In this document: one piece after another, positions 50,792 to 60,430 of the stretch
Numbering within the stretch: the first letter of the stretch is position 1
Layout: each line of letters begins with the position of its first letter
Assembly: GCA_051414805.1 (NCBI GenBank)
Contig: CP166702.1
Span: forward strand, 2,852,001 to 2,916,000
Reading direction: 5' to 3'
Length of the DNA: 64,000 nt
Source: Xenophilus sp003671765
Lineage (GTDB): Bacteria; Pseudomonadota; Gammaproteobacteria; Burkholderiales; Burkholderiaceae_C
Program-made: the position numbers and the translations under genes
Notes under the pieces: model-generated
Seen by the model: the letters and a program-made list of their open reading frames with translations, nothing else
The model's database searches: none
Told to the model about the DNA's origin: nothing

Positions 50792-52630
50792 ATGCACGAC
50801 ATCAGAACGCCGCAGGGCCCCGCGGCGCTGCCCTTCCATTCGATCGCGATCGCGGTGCGCGGCCTGGCCGTCGCGGCCGCGGCGTGCGCCGGCCTGGTGC
50901 TGGCCGGTTGCGGCGGCGGCTCGTCGGGCTCGCCCGGCGTCTTCCTGCCGGCGCCGCCGGCACCTGCTCCGGCACCCACGCCACCGGCTCCGCCGCCACC
51001 GCCTCCCGCGCCTGCGCCCGCCGCGGACGGGCCGATGGTGCGGCAGACCACCGCCGGCAAGGTCGAGGGCGTGGACGACAGCGCCGGCACCGGCACCTGG
51101 TCCTGGAAGGGTGTGCCCTTCGCGAAGCCACCGCTCGGCGAGCTGCGCTGGGCGCCCCCGGCCGACCCTGCCCCCTGGGACGGCGTACGCGCCGCGTCGC
51201 AGTTCGGCCCGAGCTGCGCGCAGGGCGGACGCTTCTTCAGCCCGGCGCCGGGCGGCGCGCCCTATGGCCTGGCGGTGCGGGAGGGCTTCGGCAAGCCGGT
51301 GGGCGAGGAGGACTGCCTCACGCTCAACATCTGGCGCCCTGCGAACACCGACGAGAAGCTGCCGGTGATCGTGTTCATCTATGGCGGCAGCAACATCTCG
51401 GGCTACACCGCCGACCCGAGCTACGACGGCGCGCAGCTGGCCAGGCGGGCGAATGCGGTGGTCGTCACCGTCAACTACCGGCTCGGCTTGCTCGGCTGGC
51501 TCGACCTGCCGCAGCTCAAGACCGGCGAGCCGAAGAACGATTCGGGCAATTTCGCGCTGCTCGACCAGATGCAGGCGCTGAAGTTCGTGCAGGGCAGCAT
51601 CGGCGCCTTCGGCGGCGATGCGGGCAACGTCACGGTGATGGGGCAGTCGGCCGGGGCCGTGAACACCTGGGCGCTGGTGACCTCGCCCGCAACAGCCGGC
51701 CTGCTGCACAAGGCGGTGCCGATGAGCGGCGGCATCGCCTTCTCGTCCCGCACCACCGCGCAGACCTATGCCAAGGCCCTGGTCAACGCCATCGTGATTG
51801 CCGACGGCAAGGCCACCGACGCCACCTCGGCCGCCAACTGGCTGGCCGGCCAGAGCGACGCGCAGGTGGCGAGCTACCTGCGAAGCCTGCCGGCGGACAA
51901 GCTGCTCACGGTGATGCTGGCGAACCCGCAGCTGGGCAATTCGCCTGCGCCGATCGAGGACGGCACGGTGCTGCCCGTGAACTCGCGCGCCGTCGTGGCG
52001 GCCGGCACCTTCAACAAGGTGCCGATGCTGGTGGGCAACACCCGCGACGAGGGCACGCTGTTCGGCGGCCTCTTCGGCCTGTACACCCTCACCGGTGTGT
52101 CCGGCTTCAAGCCGAGCGACTACGAGCGCTTCGGTCTGCAGTTCGGCTTCGATCCCAATGCGGCGCCCAGCCTCACCGAGGCCGACCTCATCAGCGCCCA
52201 GTACCTTCCGGTCGACAAGCCGGTGACCGGATGGAAGGCGGTATCGGACGTGGTCACGCAGTCGATCTTCCTCAACGGCCTGTCGGCCCAGATCGACGCC
52301 GTCGCCGCCCAGCTGCCGACGAAGACCTGGTACTACCGCTTCGACTGGAGCCAGGAGCCGGCGCCGTTCGACACGGTGTACGGCGCCACGCACGGGCTGG
52401 ACACGGTGTTCTTCTTCCGCAATTTCGGCACCAACGTCTTCTCCTTCGCGTACGGCGAGGCGAACCGGCCGGGGCGGGAGGCGCTGTCGGACGCGATGGT
52501 CGGCAGCCTGGCGGCCTTCGCCCGCACCGGCGATCCGAACCACGCCGGCCTTGGCGTCACCTGGCCGAACTGGCCGCGCCGGATCGTGTTCGACGCCAGC
52601 AAGACCCAGTTGCAGAACAGCGTGCCGTGA
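50792..52630 (+). CDS. Type B carboxylesterase, lipoprotein
   Basis: 612 aa. The signal sequence ends in lipobox LAGC, followed by Gly/Ser and then a Pro/Ala-only tether (about residues 50-75) that would hold the enzyme away from the membrane. The esterase domain has EEDCLTLNIWRP, oxyanion YGGSN, nucleophile elbow GQSAG (Gln where Glu is more usual), the acidic residue in NTRDEGTLF and His in YGATHGLDTVFFF. It hydrolyses carboxylic esters at the cell surface; no substrate can be named. I start at 50792 because GGAGACAG stands at ribosome-site distance; the ATG at 50777 lacks one. Confidence 0.88.
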   Translation: MHDIRTPQGPAALPFHSIAIAVRGLAVAAAACAGLVLAGCGGGSSGSPGVFLPAPPAPAPAPTPPAPPPPPPAPAPAADGPMVRQTTAGKVEGVDDSAGTGTWSWKGVPFAKPPLGELRWAPPADPAPWDGVRAASQFGPSCAQGGRFFSPAPGGAPYGLAVREGFGKPVGEEDCLTLNIWRPANTDEKLPVIVFIYGGSNISGYTADPSYDGAQLARRANAVVVTVNYRLGLLGWLDLPQLKTGEPKNDSGNFALLDQMQALKFVQGSIGAFGGDAGNVTVMGQSAGAVNTWALVTSPATAGLLHKAVPMSGGIAFSSRTTAQTYAKALVNAIVIADGKATDATSAANWLAGQSDAQVASYLRSLPADKLLTVMLANPQLGNSPAPIEDGTVLPVNSRAVVAAGTFNKVPMLVGNTRDEGTLFGGLFGLYTLTGVSGFKPSDYERFGLQFGFDPNAAPSLTEADLISAQYLPVDKPVTGWKAVSDVVTQSIFLNGLSAQIDAVAAQLPTKTWYYRFDWSQEPAPFDTVYGATHGLDTVFFFRNFGTNVFSFAYGEANRPGREALSDAMVGSLAAFARTGDPNHAGLGVTWPNWPRRIVFDASKTQLQNSVP

Positions 52631-52772
52631 GCCGGGCGGGTGGAAAGCGGGGCAGCGGCGCGATCGCTCTCACAGTGCGGGCAATCCCCTTTGGGCGAGG
52701 GGGTGCCGTGCGTGATACTCGCGACCGATTTCCATCCCATCGATTCCACCAATCACCCGAGGAGCCTTCCCC

Positions 52773-54425
<1,653 letters not shown>

Positions 54426-54450
54426 ACGCGCTGTCGCCAAGGTGATAGGA

Positions 54451-54473
54451 GGGCCGCGGGTGCGGCCCTTCTT
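54451..54473 (+). terminator. Likely intrinsic terminator after the acyl-CoA synthetase gene
   Basis: GGGCCGC-GGGT-GCGGCCC followed by TTCTT: a strong stem with a weak T-tract, 26 bases after the stop. Confidence 0.65.
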
Positions 54474-54561
54474 GCGGGCATTCCCTGTGCGGGGGTGAAG
54501 GAGGGCGCTTGTACGCTGCGCGCGACAGACCGACCGACCCATCCGACACAGGAGACAAGCC

Positions 54562-55797
54562 TTGAAATTCGCTATCAAAATCGTAGCTGCCTGCGCAATG
54601 GCAGCGGGCGCCGCCGGCGCTTTTGCCCAGAAGGGCGAAACCGTGAAGATCGCCTGGATGGACCCGCTTTCGGGCCTCATGGCGGCGGTGGGCACCAACC
54701 AGCTGAAGACCTACCAGCTGATGGTCGAGCACTTCAACAAGACCAACGCCTCGGGCGTGAAGTTCGAGCTGATCTCGCTGGACAACAAGCTCAGCCCGCA
54801 GGAGACCACCGCGGCGCTGCGTTCTGCCATGGACCAGGGCGCGCGCTACGTGACGCAGGGCAACGGCTCCGGCCCGGCGCTCGCGATCATCGACGCGCTC
54901 GAGAAGCACAACGCGCGCAACCCCGGCAAGGAGGTCGTGTACTTCAACTACGCCGCGGTCGACCCGGACCTCACCAACAGCAAGTGCAGCTACTGGCACT
55001 TCCGGCTCGACGCCGACACCTCGATGAAGATGGAGGCGCTGACCACCTTCATGAAGGACCAGCCCGACATCAAGAAGGTCTACATCCTCGGGCAGAACTA
55101 CGCGCACGGCGTGCAGGTGTCCAAGTACGCCAAGGAAGGGCTCAAGGCCAAGCGGCCCGACGTGCAGATCGTCGGCGACGACCTGCACCCGCTGGCGCAG
55201 GTGCGCGACTTCTCGCCGTACATCGCCAAGATCAAGCAGTCGGGCGCCGACACGGTCATCACCGGCAACTGGGGGTCCGACCTCGCGCTGCTCCTGAAGG
55301 CGGCGCAGGACGCGGGCCTGCTCGACACCGTCAAGTTCTACACCTACTACGCCTTCGGCTCGGGTGCGCCGACGGCCATGGGCGCGGGCGCCGCCGGCAA
55401 GGTGTACGTGGTGGGCTACGGCCACTACAACATGGGCCCGCCGATCCAGCCGCTGATGGCCGAGTTCAAGAAGCGCATGAACGACGACATGACGCAGAAC
55501 TCGATCTACCACACCTTCGCGCTGCTCGACGCGGCCTTCGTCAAGACGAAATCGACCGACCCGGTGAAGGTCGCCGCCGCGCTCGAGGGCATGAAGATCA
55601 AGAGCTTCAACGGCGAGGTCGAGATGCGCAAGGCCGACCACCAGCTGCAGCAGGGCCTGTTCATCACGCGCTGGGAGAAGGCCGGCGGCAAATACCCCTA
55701 CGACGCCGAGAACACCGGATACACCTTCGCCCCTGTCAAGTACTACGAGCCCTACGTGGCCAGCACGCCCACCAGCTGCCAGATGAAGCGGCCCTGA
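54562..55797 (+). CDS. livK: Branched-chain amino acid-type ABC transporter, binding protein 1
   Basis: 411 aa with a TTG start behind CAGGAGACAAGCC. The signal peptide KFAIKIVAACAMAAGAAGAFA ends near residue 23; the mature protein is a Peripla_BP_6 (Leu/Ile/Val-binding fold) with GETVKIAWMDPLSGLMAAVG and SPQETTAALRSAMDQGARYV. The paralogue downstream is nearly identical in long blocks. Ligand could be branched-chain amino acids, amides or short aromatic acids; Liv-type systems are diverse. The DNA of the signal peptide contains a near-perfect copy of the 17-bp palindrome. Confidence 0.9.
   Translation: MKFAIKIVAACAMAAGAAGAFAQKGETVKIAWMDPLSGLMAAVGTNQLKTYQLMVEHFNKTNASGVKFELISLDNKLSPQETTAALRSAMDQGARYVTQGNGSGPALAIIDALEKHNARNPGKEVVYFNYAAVDPDLTNSKCSYWHFRLDADTSMKMEALTTFMKDQPDIKKVYILGQNYAHGVQVSKYAKEGLKAKRPDVQIVGDDLHPLAQVRDFSPYIAKIKQSGADTVITGNWGSDLALLLKAAQDAGLLDTVKFYTYYAFGSGAPTAMGAGAAGKVYVVGYGHYNMGPPIQPLMAEFKKRMNDDMTQNSIYHTFALLDAAFVKTKSTDPVKVAAALEGMKIKSFNGEVEMRKADHQLQQGLFITRWEKAGGKYPYDAENTGYTFAPVKYYEPYVASTPTSCQMKRP
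54571..54587. repeat. 17-bp palindrome family, copy g, inside the signal-peptide codons of binding protein 1
   Basis: GCTATCAAAATCGTAGC (one mismatch), followed by TGCCTGCGCAATGGCAGCGGGCGC, quoted here only as resembling the second hairpin of copy e. The two paralogues align without gaps over these codons, so an insertion is not indicated. Confidence 0.55.
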
Positions 55798-55806
55798 CGC
55801 ACCGGG

Positions 55807-55844
55807 AAAGGGGCCGGACCGCGCCCTTTTCTACCCGCGGGTAG
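55807..55844 (+). terminator. Hairpins between the two binding-protein genes
   Basis: AAAGGGGC...GCGCCCTTTT (55807-55830) is a terminator-like stem with a short T run, followed directly by the perfect palindrome CTACCCGCGGGTAG (55831-55844), which could be an operator or a second hairpin. Confidence 0.6.
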
Positions 55845-55902
55845 CACGACTTCGGTGCACGCTGTCGCGCGGGTGATAGAAAGCGCCGCAGCAGCGCCGA
55901 CC

Positions 55903-55934
55903 TTACGGGCATTCCCTGAGCGGGGTGCCCGTAA
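55903..55934 (+). promoter_or_regulatory. Inverted repeat upstream of binding protein 2
   Basis: TTACGGGCA-N14-TGCCCGTAA, nine-base perfect arms, 50 bases before the TTG start. The sequence CGGGCATTCCCTG within it and CTTGTAC after it recur upstream of binding protein 1 (from about 54474), but there the right arm is lost. It may be an operator or leader hairpin retained from the duplication. Confidence 0.6.
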
Positions 55935-55984
55935 ACACTTGTACTCTCGTCCCGATTCGCACCGTTCGACCCAGGAGACACAGA

Positions 55985-57214
55985 TTGAAATTCGCTCTGA
56001 AATTCACCGCCGCCGCCATCGTCGCAGCCACTGCCACCGGCGCTCTCGCGCAGCAGGGTGAAACCGTCAAGATCGCCTGGCTCGACCCCCTGTCTGGCCT
56101 GATGGCCGCCGTGGGCACCAACCAGCTCAAGACCTTCCAGTTCTTCGCCGAGAAGTTCAACATCAAGAACCCGGCCGGCGTGAAGTTCGAGATCATCGGC
56201 ATCGACAACAAGCTCAGCCCGCAGGAGACGACCGCCGCGCTGCGCTCGGCCATGGACCAGGGCGCACGCTACGTGGCCCAGGGCAACGGCTCCGGCCCGG
56301 CCCTGGCGATCATCGATGCGATCGAGAAGCACAACGCGCGCAACCCCGGCAAGGAGGTGCTGTACCTCAACTACGCCGCGGTGGACCCGGACCTCACCAA
56401 CAGCAAGTGCAGCTACTGGCAGTACCGCTTCGATGCCGACACCTCCATGAAGATGGAGGCGCTGACCACCTACATGAAGGACCAGAAGGACATCCAGAAG
56501 GTCTACCTGATCAACCAGAACTATTCGCACGGCCAGCAGGTCAGCAAGTTCGCCAAGGAAAACCTCAAGACCAAGCGCCCGGACGTCCAGATCGTCGGCG
56601 ACGACCTGCACCCGCTGGCGCAAGTGCGCGACTTCTCTCCGTACATCGCCAAGATCAAGGCCTCCGGCGCCGACTCGGTCATCACCGGCAACTGGGGCTC
56701 CGACCTGGCGCTGCTGATCAAGGCCGGCAACGACGCGGGCCTGAACGTCAAGTACTACACCTACTACGCCGTGACCAGCGGCACGCCCACCGCCATGGGC
56801 GCCGCGTCCGACGGCCGCGTGTACCAGGTCGGCTACGCCCACTACAACATGGGCGGCGAGATGCAGAAGTACGCCGACGAATTCAAGAAGCGCTTCAACG
56901 ACGACCTCTACACCACCGACATCTACACCGTCTACGTGGCGCTGTCCGAGGCCATGGCCAAGGCCAAGAGCACCGACCCGGTCAAGGTGGCTGCCACGAT
57001 GGAAGGCATGAAGTTCAAGAGCTTCAACGGCGACGTGGAACTGCGCAAGGCCGACCACCAGCTGCAGCAGGGCCTGTACATCGCCAAGTGGGAGAAGGCC
57101 AGCGCCAAGTACCCCTACAGCCCGGAGAACACGGGCTACACCCTGGCCCCGGTGAAGTTCTACGACGCCTACGTGGCCAGCACCCCGACCAGCTGCCAGA
57201 TGAAGCGGCCTTGA
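55985..57214 (+). CDS. livK: Branched-chain amino acid-type ABC transporter, binding protein 2
   Basis: 409 aa with a TTG start behind CCAGGAGACACAGA, the same unusual start and leader as its neighbour. Signal peptide KFALKFTAAAIVAATATGALA; mature Peripla_BP_6 fold. It shares long identical blocks with binding protein 1 (SPQETTAALRSAMDQGARYV, VDPDLTNSKCSYW, VQIVGDDLHPLAQVRDFSPY, STPTSCQMKRP) and differs mainly in the second half (YAVTSGTPTAMG against YAFGSGAPTAMG, and LYTTDIYTVYVALSEA against MTQNSIYHTFALLDA), where ligand preference may have changed. It is followed by a terminator and livH. Confidence 0.92.
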   Translation: MKFALKFTAAAIVAATATGALAQQGETVKIAWLDPLSGLMAAVGTNQLKTFQFFAEKFNIKNPAGVKFEIIGIDNKLSPQETTAALRSAMDQGARYVAQGNGSGPALAIIDAIEKHNARNPGKEVLYLNYAAVDPDLTNSKCSYWQYRFDADTSMKMEALTTYMKDQKDIQKVYLINQNYSHGQQVSKFAKENLKTKRPDVQIVGDDLHPLAQVRDFSPYIAKIKASGADSVITGNWGSDLALLIKAGNDAGLNVKYYTYYAVTSGTPTAMGAASDGRVYQVGYAHYNMGGEMQKYADEFKKRFNDDLYTTDIYTVYVALSEAMAKAKSTDPVKVAATMEGMKFKSFNGDVELRKADHQLQQGLYIAKWEKASAKYPYSPENTGYTLAPVKFYDAYVASTPTSCQMKRP

Positions 57215-57238
57215 GGGCAGCCAGGCTCTGAGCCAAGC

Positions 57239-57270
57239 AAGGCCCGCCGCCCTCAGGCGGGCCTTTTTTT
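57239..57270 (+). terminator. Intrinsic terminator between binding protein 2 and livH
   Basis: AAGGCCCGCC-GCCCTCA-GGCGGGCCTT then TTTTT: a strong stem with seven T. Its position inside the transporter cluster would make the binding protein far more abundant than the membrane parts, which are read by read-through or another promoter. Confidence 0.92.
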
Positions 57271-57303
57271 CATGTTCTCCGATGAACGGGAGTCGATTCG
57301 ATC

Positions 57304-58251
57304 GTGGAATTCTTTCTGATTTCGCTGCTCAACGGCGTCAGCTACGGGCTGCTGCTGTTCATGCTGAGTTCCGGGCTGACGCTCATCTTCAGCATGATGG
57401 GCGTGCTGAACTTCGCGCACGCCAGCTTCTACATGCTGGGCGCGTACTTCGCGTATGCCATCTCCAACGTCGTCGGCTTCTGGCCCGCGCTGGTGCTCGC
57501 GCCGCTGCTGGTCGGCCTGCTGGGTGCCGCCTTCGAGCGCTACAGCCTGCGCCGCGTGCACAAGTTCGGCCACGTGCCCGAACTGCTGGTGACCTTCGGT
57601 CTGTCGTACCTCATCCTGGAGCTGGTGCAGCTCGTGTGGGGCCGCTCCACGGTGCCCTATGGCCTGCCGACGCAACTGCAGGGCCCGCTGTTCACCATCT
57701 ACGGTACGCAGTTCCCCAAGTCGCGCTCCTTCATCATGCTGGTCGCGGTGCTGATGCTGATCTCGGTGTGGCTGCTGCTCACGCGCACCCGCATCGGCCT
57801 GGTCATCCAGGCGGCGCTCAAGCATCCGGAGATGGTCGAGGCGCTGGGCCACAACGTGCCGCGCGTGTTCATGCTGGTCTTCGGCGGCGGCGCCGCGCTG
57901 GCCGGCCTGGCCGGGGTCATCGGCGGCAACACCTACGTCACCGAGCCTGCCATGGCCGCGTCGGTGGGCTCGATCATCTTCGTCGTGGTCGTCGTCGGCG
58001 GCATGGGCTCGCTCGCCGGCGCCTTCCTCGCGTCGCTGCTGATCGGCGTGATCCAGACCTTCGCGGTGGCCATCGACCAGTCGCTGGCCTCCGGGCTGCA
58101 GGCGCTGGGCATGACGGTGACCGACCAGACCTTCGGCTATGCGCTGCTCAAGCTCACGCTGTCGCAGGTCGCGCCGATCCTGCCCTACCTCTTCCTGGTG
58201 CTCATCCTCATCTTCCGGCCCAAGGGCCTGCTCGGAACCCGGGAGGACTGA
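57304..58251 (+). CDS. livH: Branched-chain amino acid-type ABC transporter permease LivH
   Basis: 315 aa with a GTG start. About eight helices; hallmark segments are NGVSYGLLLFMLSSGLTLIFSMMGVLNFAHASFYMLGAY and GGMGSLAGAFLASLLIGVIQ. One of two channel subunits. livM begins three bases after the stop. Confidence 0.95.
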   Translation: MEFFLISLLNGVSYGLLLFMLSSGLTLIFSMMGVLNFAHASFYMLGAYFAYAISNVVGFWPALVLAPLLVGLLGAAFERYSLRRVHKFGHVPELLVTFGLSYLILELVQLVWGRSTVPYGLPTQLQGPLFTIYGTQFPKSRSFIMLVAVLMLISVWLLLTRTRIGLVIQAALKHPEMVEALGHNVPRVFMLVFGGGAALAGLAGVIGGNTYVTEPAMAASVGSIIFVVVVVGGMGSLAGAFLASLLIGVIQTFAVAIDQSLASGLQALGMTVTDQTFGYALLKLTLSQVAPILPYLFLVLILIFRPKGLLGTRED

Positions 58252-58253
58252 CC

Positions 58254-59576
58254 ATGAGCAGCACCTCCACCGCCATGTCCTCATCGACCGCCTACTACAA
58301 GTTCAAGCCGCTCAACGTCGGGCGCATCGTGATCTGGTCGCTGTTCGCGGTCGCGCTGGTCGTCGCACCGTGGATCTTCACCAGCAGCCTCGCGCTGACG
58401 ATGCTCTCGCAGATCGGCTACCTCATCATCATCTGCCTGTCGTACAACATCCTGCTGGGGCAGGGCGGGATGCTGAGCTTCGGCCATGCCGTCTACACCG
58501 GCCTGGGCTCGTTCATCGCGATCCACGCGATGAACATGGCCACCAAGGGCCAGATCCCCGTGCCGCTGGTGCTCATTCCCGTGGTCGCCGGGCTGGCGGG
58601 CGCCTTCTTCGCGGTGCTCTTCGGCTACGTGACCACCAAGAAGTCGGGCACGACCTTCGCGATGATCACGCTGGGCCTGGGCGAACTGGTGGCCGCCATG
58701 GCGCTGATGTTCCCGGGCTTCTTCGGCGGTGAGGGCGGCATCACGACCGACCGCACCTACGGCAAGTTCCTGATGTGGAACTTCGGCCCGCAGATCCAGG
58801 TGTACTACCTGATCGCCATCTACTGCTTCGTGTGCACCGCGCTGATGTACGCCTTCACGGGCACGCCGCTGGGCCGCATCCTGAACGCCGTGCGCGACAA
58901 CCCCGAGCGGGTCGAGTTCATCGGCTACAACACGCAGAAGGTGCGCTATTTCGCGTTCATCATCTCGGGCTTCTTCGCCGGCATCGGCGGCGGCCTGGCG
59001 GCGATCAACTTCGAGATCGTGAACGCGGCCGACAGCCTGAGCACCATCCGCTCGGGCGGCTACCTGCTGTTCACCTTCCTCGGCGGCGCCACCTTCTTCT
59101 TCGGTCCCATCATCGGCGCCGTGCTGCTGGTGTTCGCCTCGATCCTGCTGTCGGAACTGAGCAAGGCCTGGCTGCTGTACATGGGCCTGGTCTTCCTGTT
59201 CATGGTCATGTTCGCGCCCGGCGGCATCGCCAGCCTGATCATGATGAACCTGCGCGTGGCCAAGTTCGGCAAGTTCAACCGCTTCTGGGGCCTGTACGCG
59301 GGCCTGCTGGTCACCGGCGCACTGATGGTCGTCGGCGCCGCGGCGATCGTCGAGATGATCTACCACATCCAGCTCAACGCGGCGATGGGCCCTAAGGTGC
59401 ATTTCTTCGGCTCCGAGCTCGACACCTCGTCCACCACCCACTGGGTCGGCGCCGTGGCGCTGATGGTGATCGGCGGCGGCCTCATGGAGATCGTGCGCCG
59501 CCGCTTCGTGCGTGCCTGGGGCACCGCCCAGGAAGAAATCGAGGCGCAGATCAAGCGCGCGGAGGCCGGCCTGTGA
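58254..59576 (+). CDS. livM: Branched-chain amino acid-type ABC transporter permease LivM
   Basis: 440 aa, about 80-100 residues longer than many LivM proteins. The core has NILLGQGGMLSFGHAVYTGLGSF, GRILNAVRDNPERVEFIGYN and FAPGGIASLIMM. Two further helices and a cytosolic tail (RRRFVRAWGTAQEEIEAQIKRAEAGL) follow the usual end, with a periplasmic loop GPKVHFFGSELDTSSTTHW between them. This C-terminal extension is notable. The stop overlaps the GTG of livG. Confidence 0.94.
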   Translation: MSSTSTAMSSSTAYYKFKPLNVGRIVIWSLFAVALVVAPWIFTSSLALTMLSQIGYLIIICLSYNILLGQGGMLSFGHAVYTGLGSFIAIHAMNMATKGQIPVPLVLIPVVAGLAGAFFAVLFGYVTTKKSGTTFAMITLGLGELVAAMALMFPGFFGGEGGITTDRTYGKFLMWNFGPQIQVYYLIAIYCFVCTALMYAFTGTPLGRILNAVRDNPERVEFIGYNTQKVRYFAFIISGFFAGIGGGLAAINFEIVNAADSLSTIRSGGYLLFTFLGGATFFFGPIIGAVLLVFASILLSELSKAWLLYMGLVFLFMVMFAPGGIASLIMMNLRVAKFGKFNRFWGLYAGLLVTGALMVVGAAAIVEMIYHIQLNAAMGPKVHFFGSELDTSSTTHWVGAVALMVIGGGLMEIVRRRFVRAWGTAQEEIEAQIKRAEAGL

Positions 59577-60343
59577 CCTATGCACTCGAACTGAAGGACC
59601 TGCACAAGAGCTTCGGCAAGACGCCGATCATCCGCGGGGCCAACCTGGCCGTCACGGCCGGCGAACGCGTGGCCGTGATCGGGCCGAACGGCGCGGGCAA
59701 GTCGACGCTGTTCAACCTGATCAGCGGGCGACTGCACCCCACCAGCGGCGAAGTGCTGCTCAACGGCGAGCGCATCGACGGACTGCCGCCCTACGAGATC
59801 AACCGCAAGGGCCTCTCGCGCAGCTTCCAGATCACCAACATCTTCCCCAAGCTCAGCGTGTTCGAGAACCTGCGCTGCGGCGTGTTGTGGAGCCTGGGCT
59901 ACCGCTACACCTTCCTGCGCTTCCTCTCGAACCTCGACGACGCCAACGAGCGTGCCGAACTGCTGCTGCGCCAGGTGGGCCTGGAGCGCAAGCGCGACGT
60001 GCTGGCCGTCAACCTCACCTACGCCGAGCAGCGCGCGCTGGAGATCGGCATCACCATCGCCGGCGGTGCCAACGTCATCCTGCTGGACGAACCGACGGCC
60101 GGCATGAGCAAGACCGAGACCGCGCACTTCATCGCGCTGATCCGCGAGATCACCGTGGGCAAGACGCTGCTGACCGTCGAGCACGACATGGGCGTGGTCT
60201 TCGGCCTGGCCGACAAGATCGCGGTGGTGGTGTACGGCGAGGTCATCGCCTACGACACGCCCGAGGCGGTGCGCGCCAATGCGCGCGTGCAGGAGGCTTA
60301 CCTCGGTTCCTCTGTCGCGGACGCACAGGGAGCGGGACACTGA
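59573..60343 (+). CDS. livG: Branched-chain amino acid-type ABC transporter ATPase LivG
   Basis: 256 aa with a GTG start overlapping livM. Walker A GPNGAGKST (residues 37-45) and Walker B VILLDEPTAGM are intact, and the switch His is present in TVEHDMGVVFGLADKI. The signature reads LTYAEQRALEIG (from residue 148): the usual LS(Y/G)GQ is degenerate to LTYAE. The C-terminal segment ends VQEAYLGSSVADAQ as usual for LivG. It is followed by a dispersed repeat before livF. Confidence 0.95.
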   Translation: MTYALELKDLHKSFGKTPIIRGANLAVTAGERVAVIGPNGAGKSTLFNLISGRLHPTSGEVLLNGERIDGLPPYEINRKGLSRSFQITNIFPKLSVFENLRCGVLWSLGYRYTFLRFLSNLDDANERAELLLRQVGLERKRDVLAVNLTYAEQRALEIGITIAGGANVILLDEPTAGMSKTETAHFIALIREITVGKTLLTVEHDMGVVFGLADKIAVVVYGEVIAYDTPEAVRANARVQEAYLGSSVADAQGAGH

Positions 60344-60351
60344 CATGACCG

Positions 60352-60423
60352 CCCCCACGCTCATCACTTCGTGTATCGCTGCCCCCCAAGGGGGCGCAGG
60401 CCTGCCTTGGGGCGGCCCGGCGG
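60352..60423. repeat. Dispersed REP-like repeat, copy B (livG-livF gap)
   Basis: CCCCCACGCTCATCACTTCG, then TGTATCGCTG, CCCCCCAAGGGGGCGCA and tail CCTGCCTTGGGGCGGCCCGGCGG: the same element as at 20729-20800, in the same orientation relative to transcription, and again between two genes of one operon. Confidence 0.88.
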
Positions 60424-60430
60424 AGGCCTC

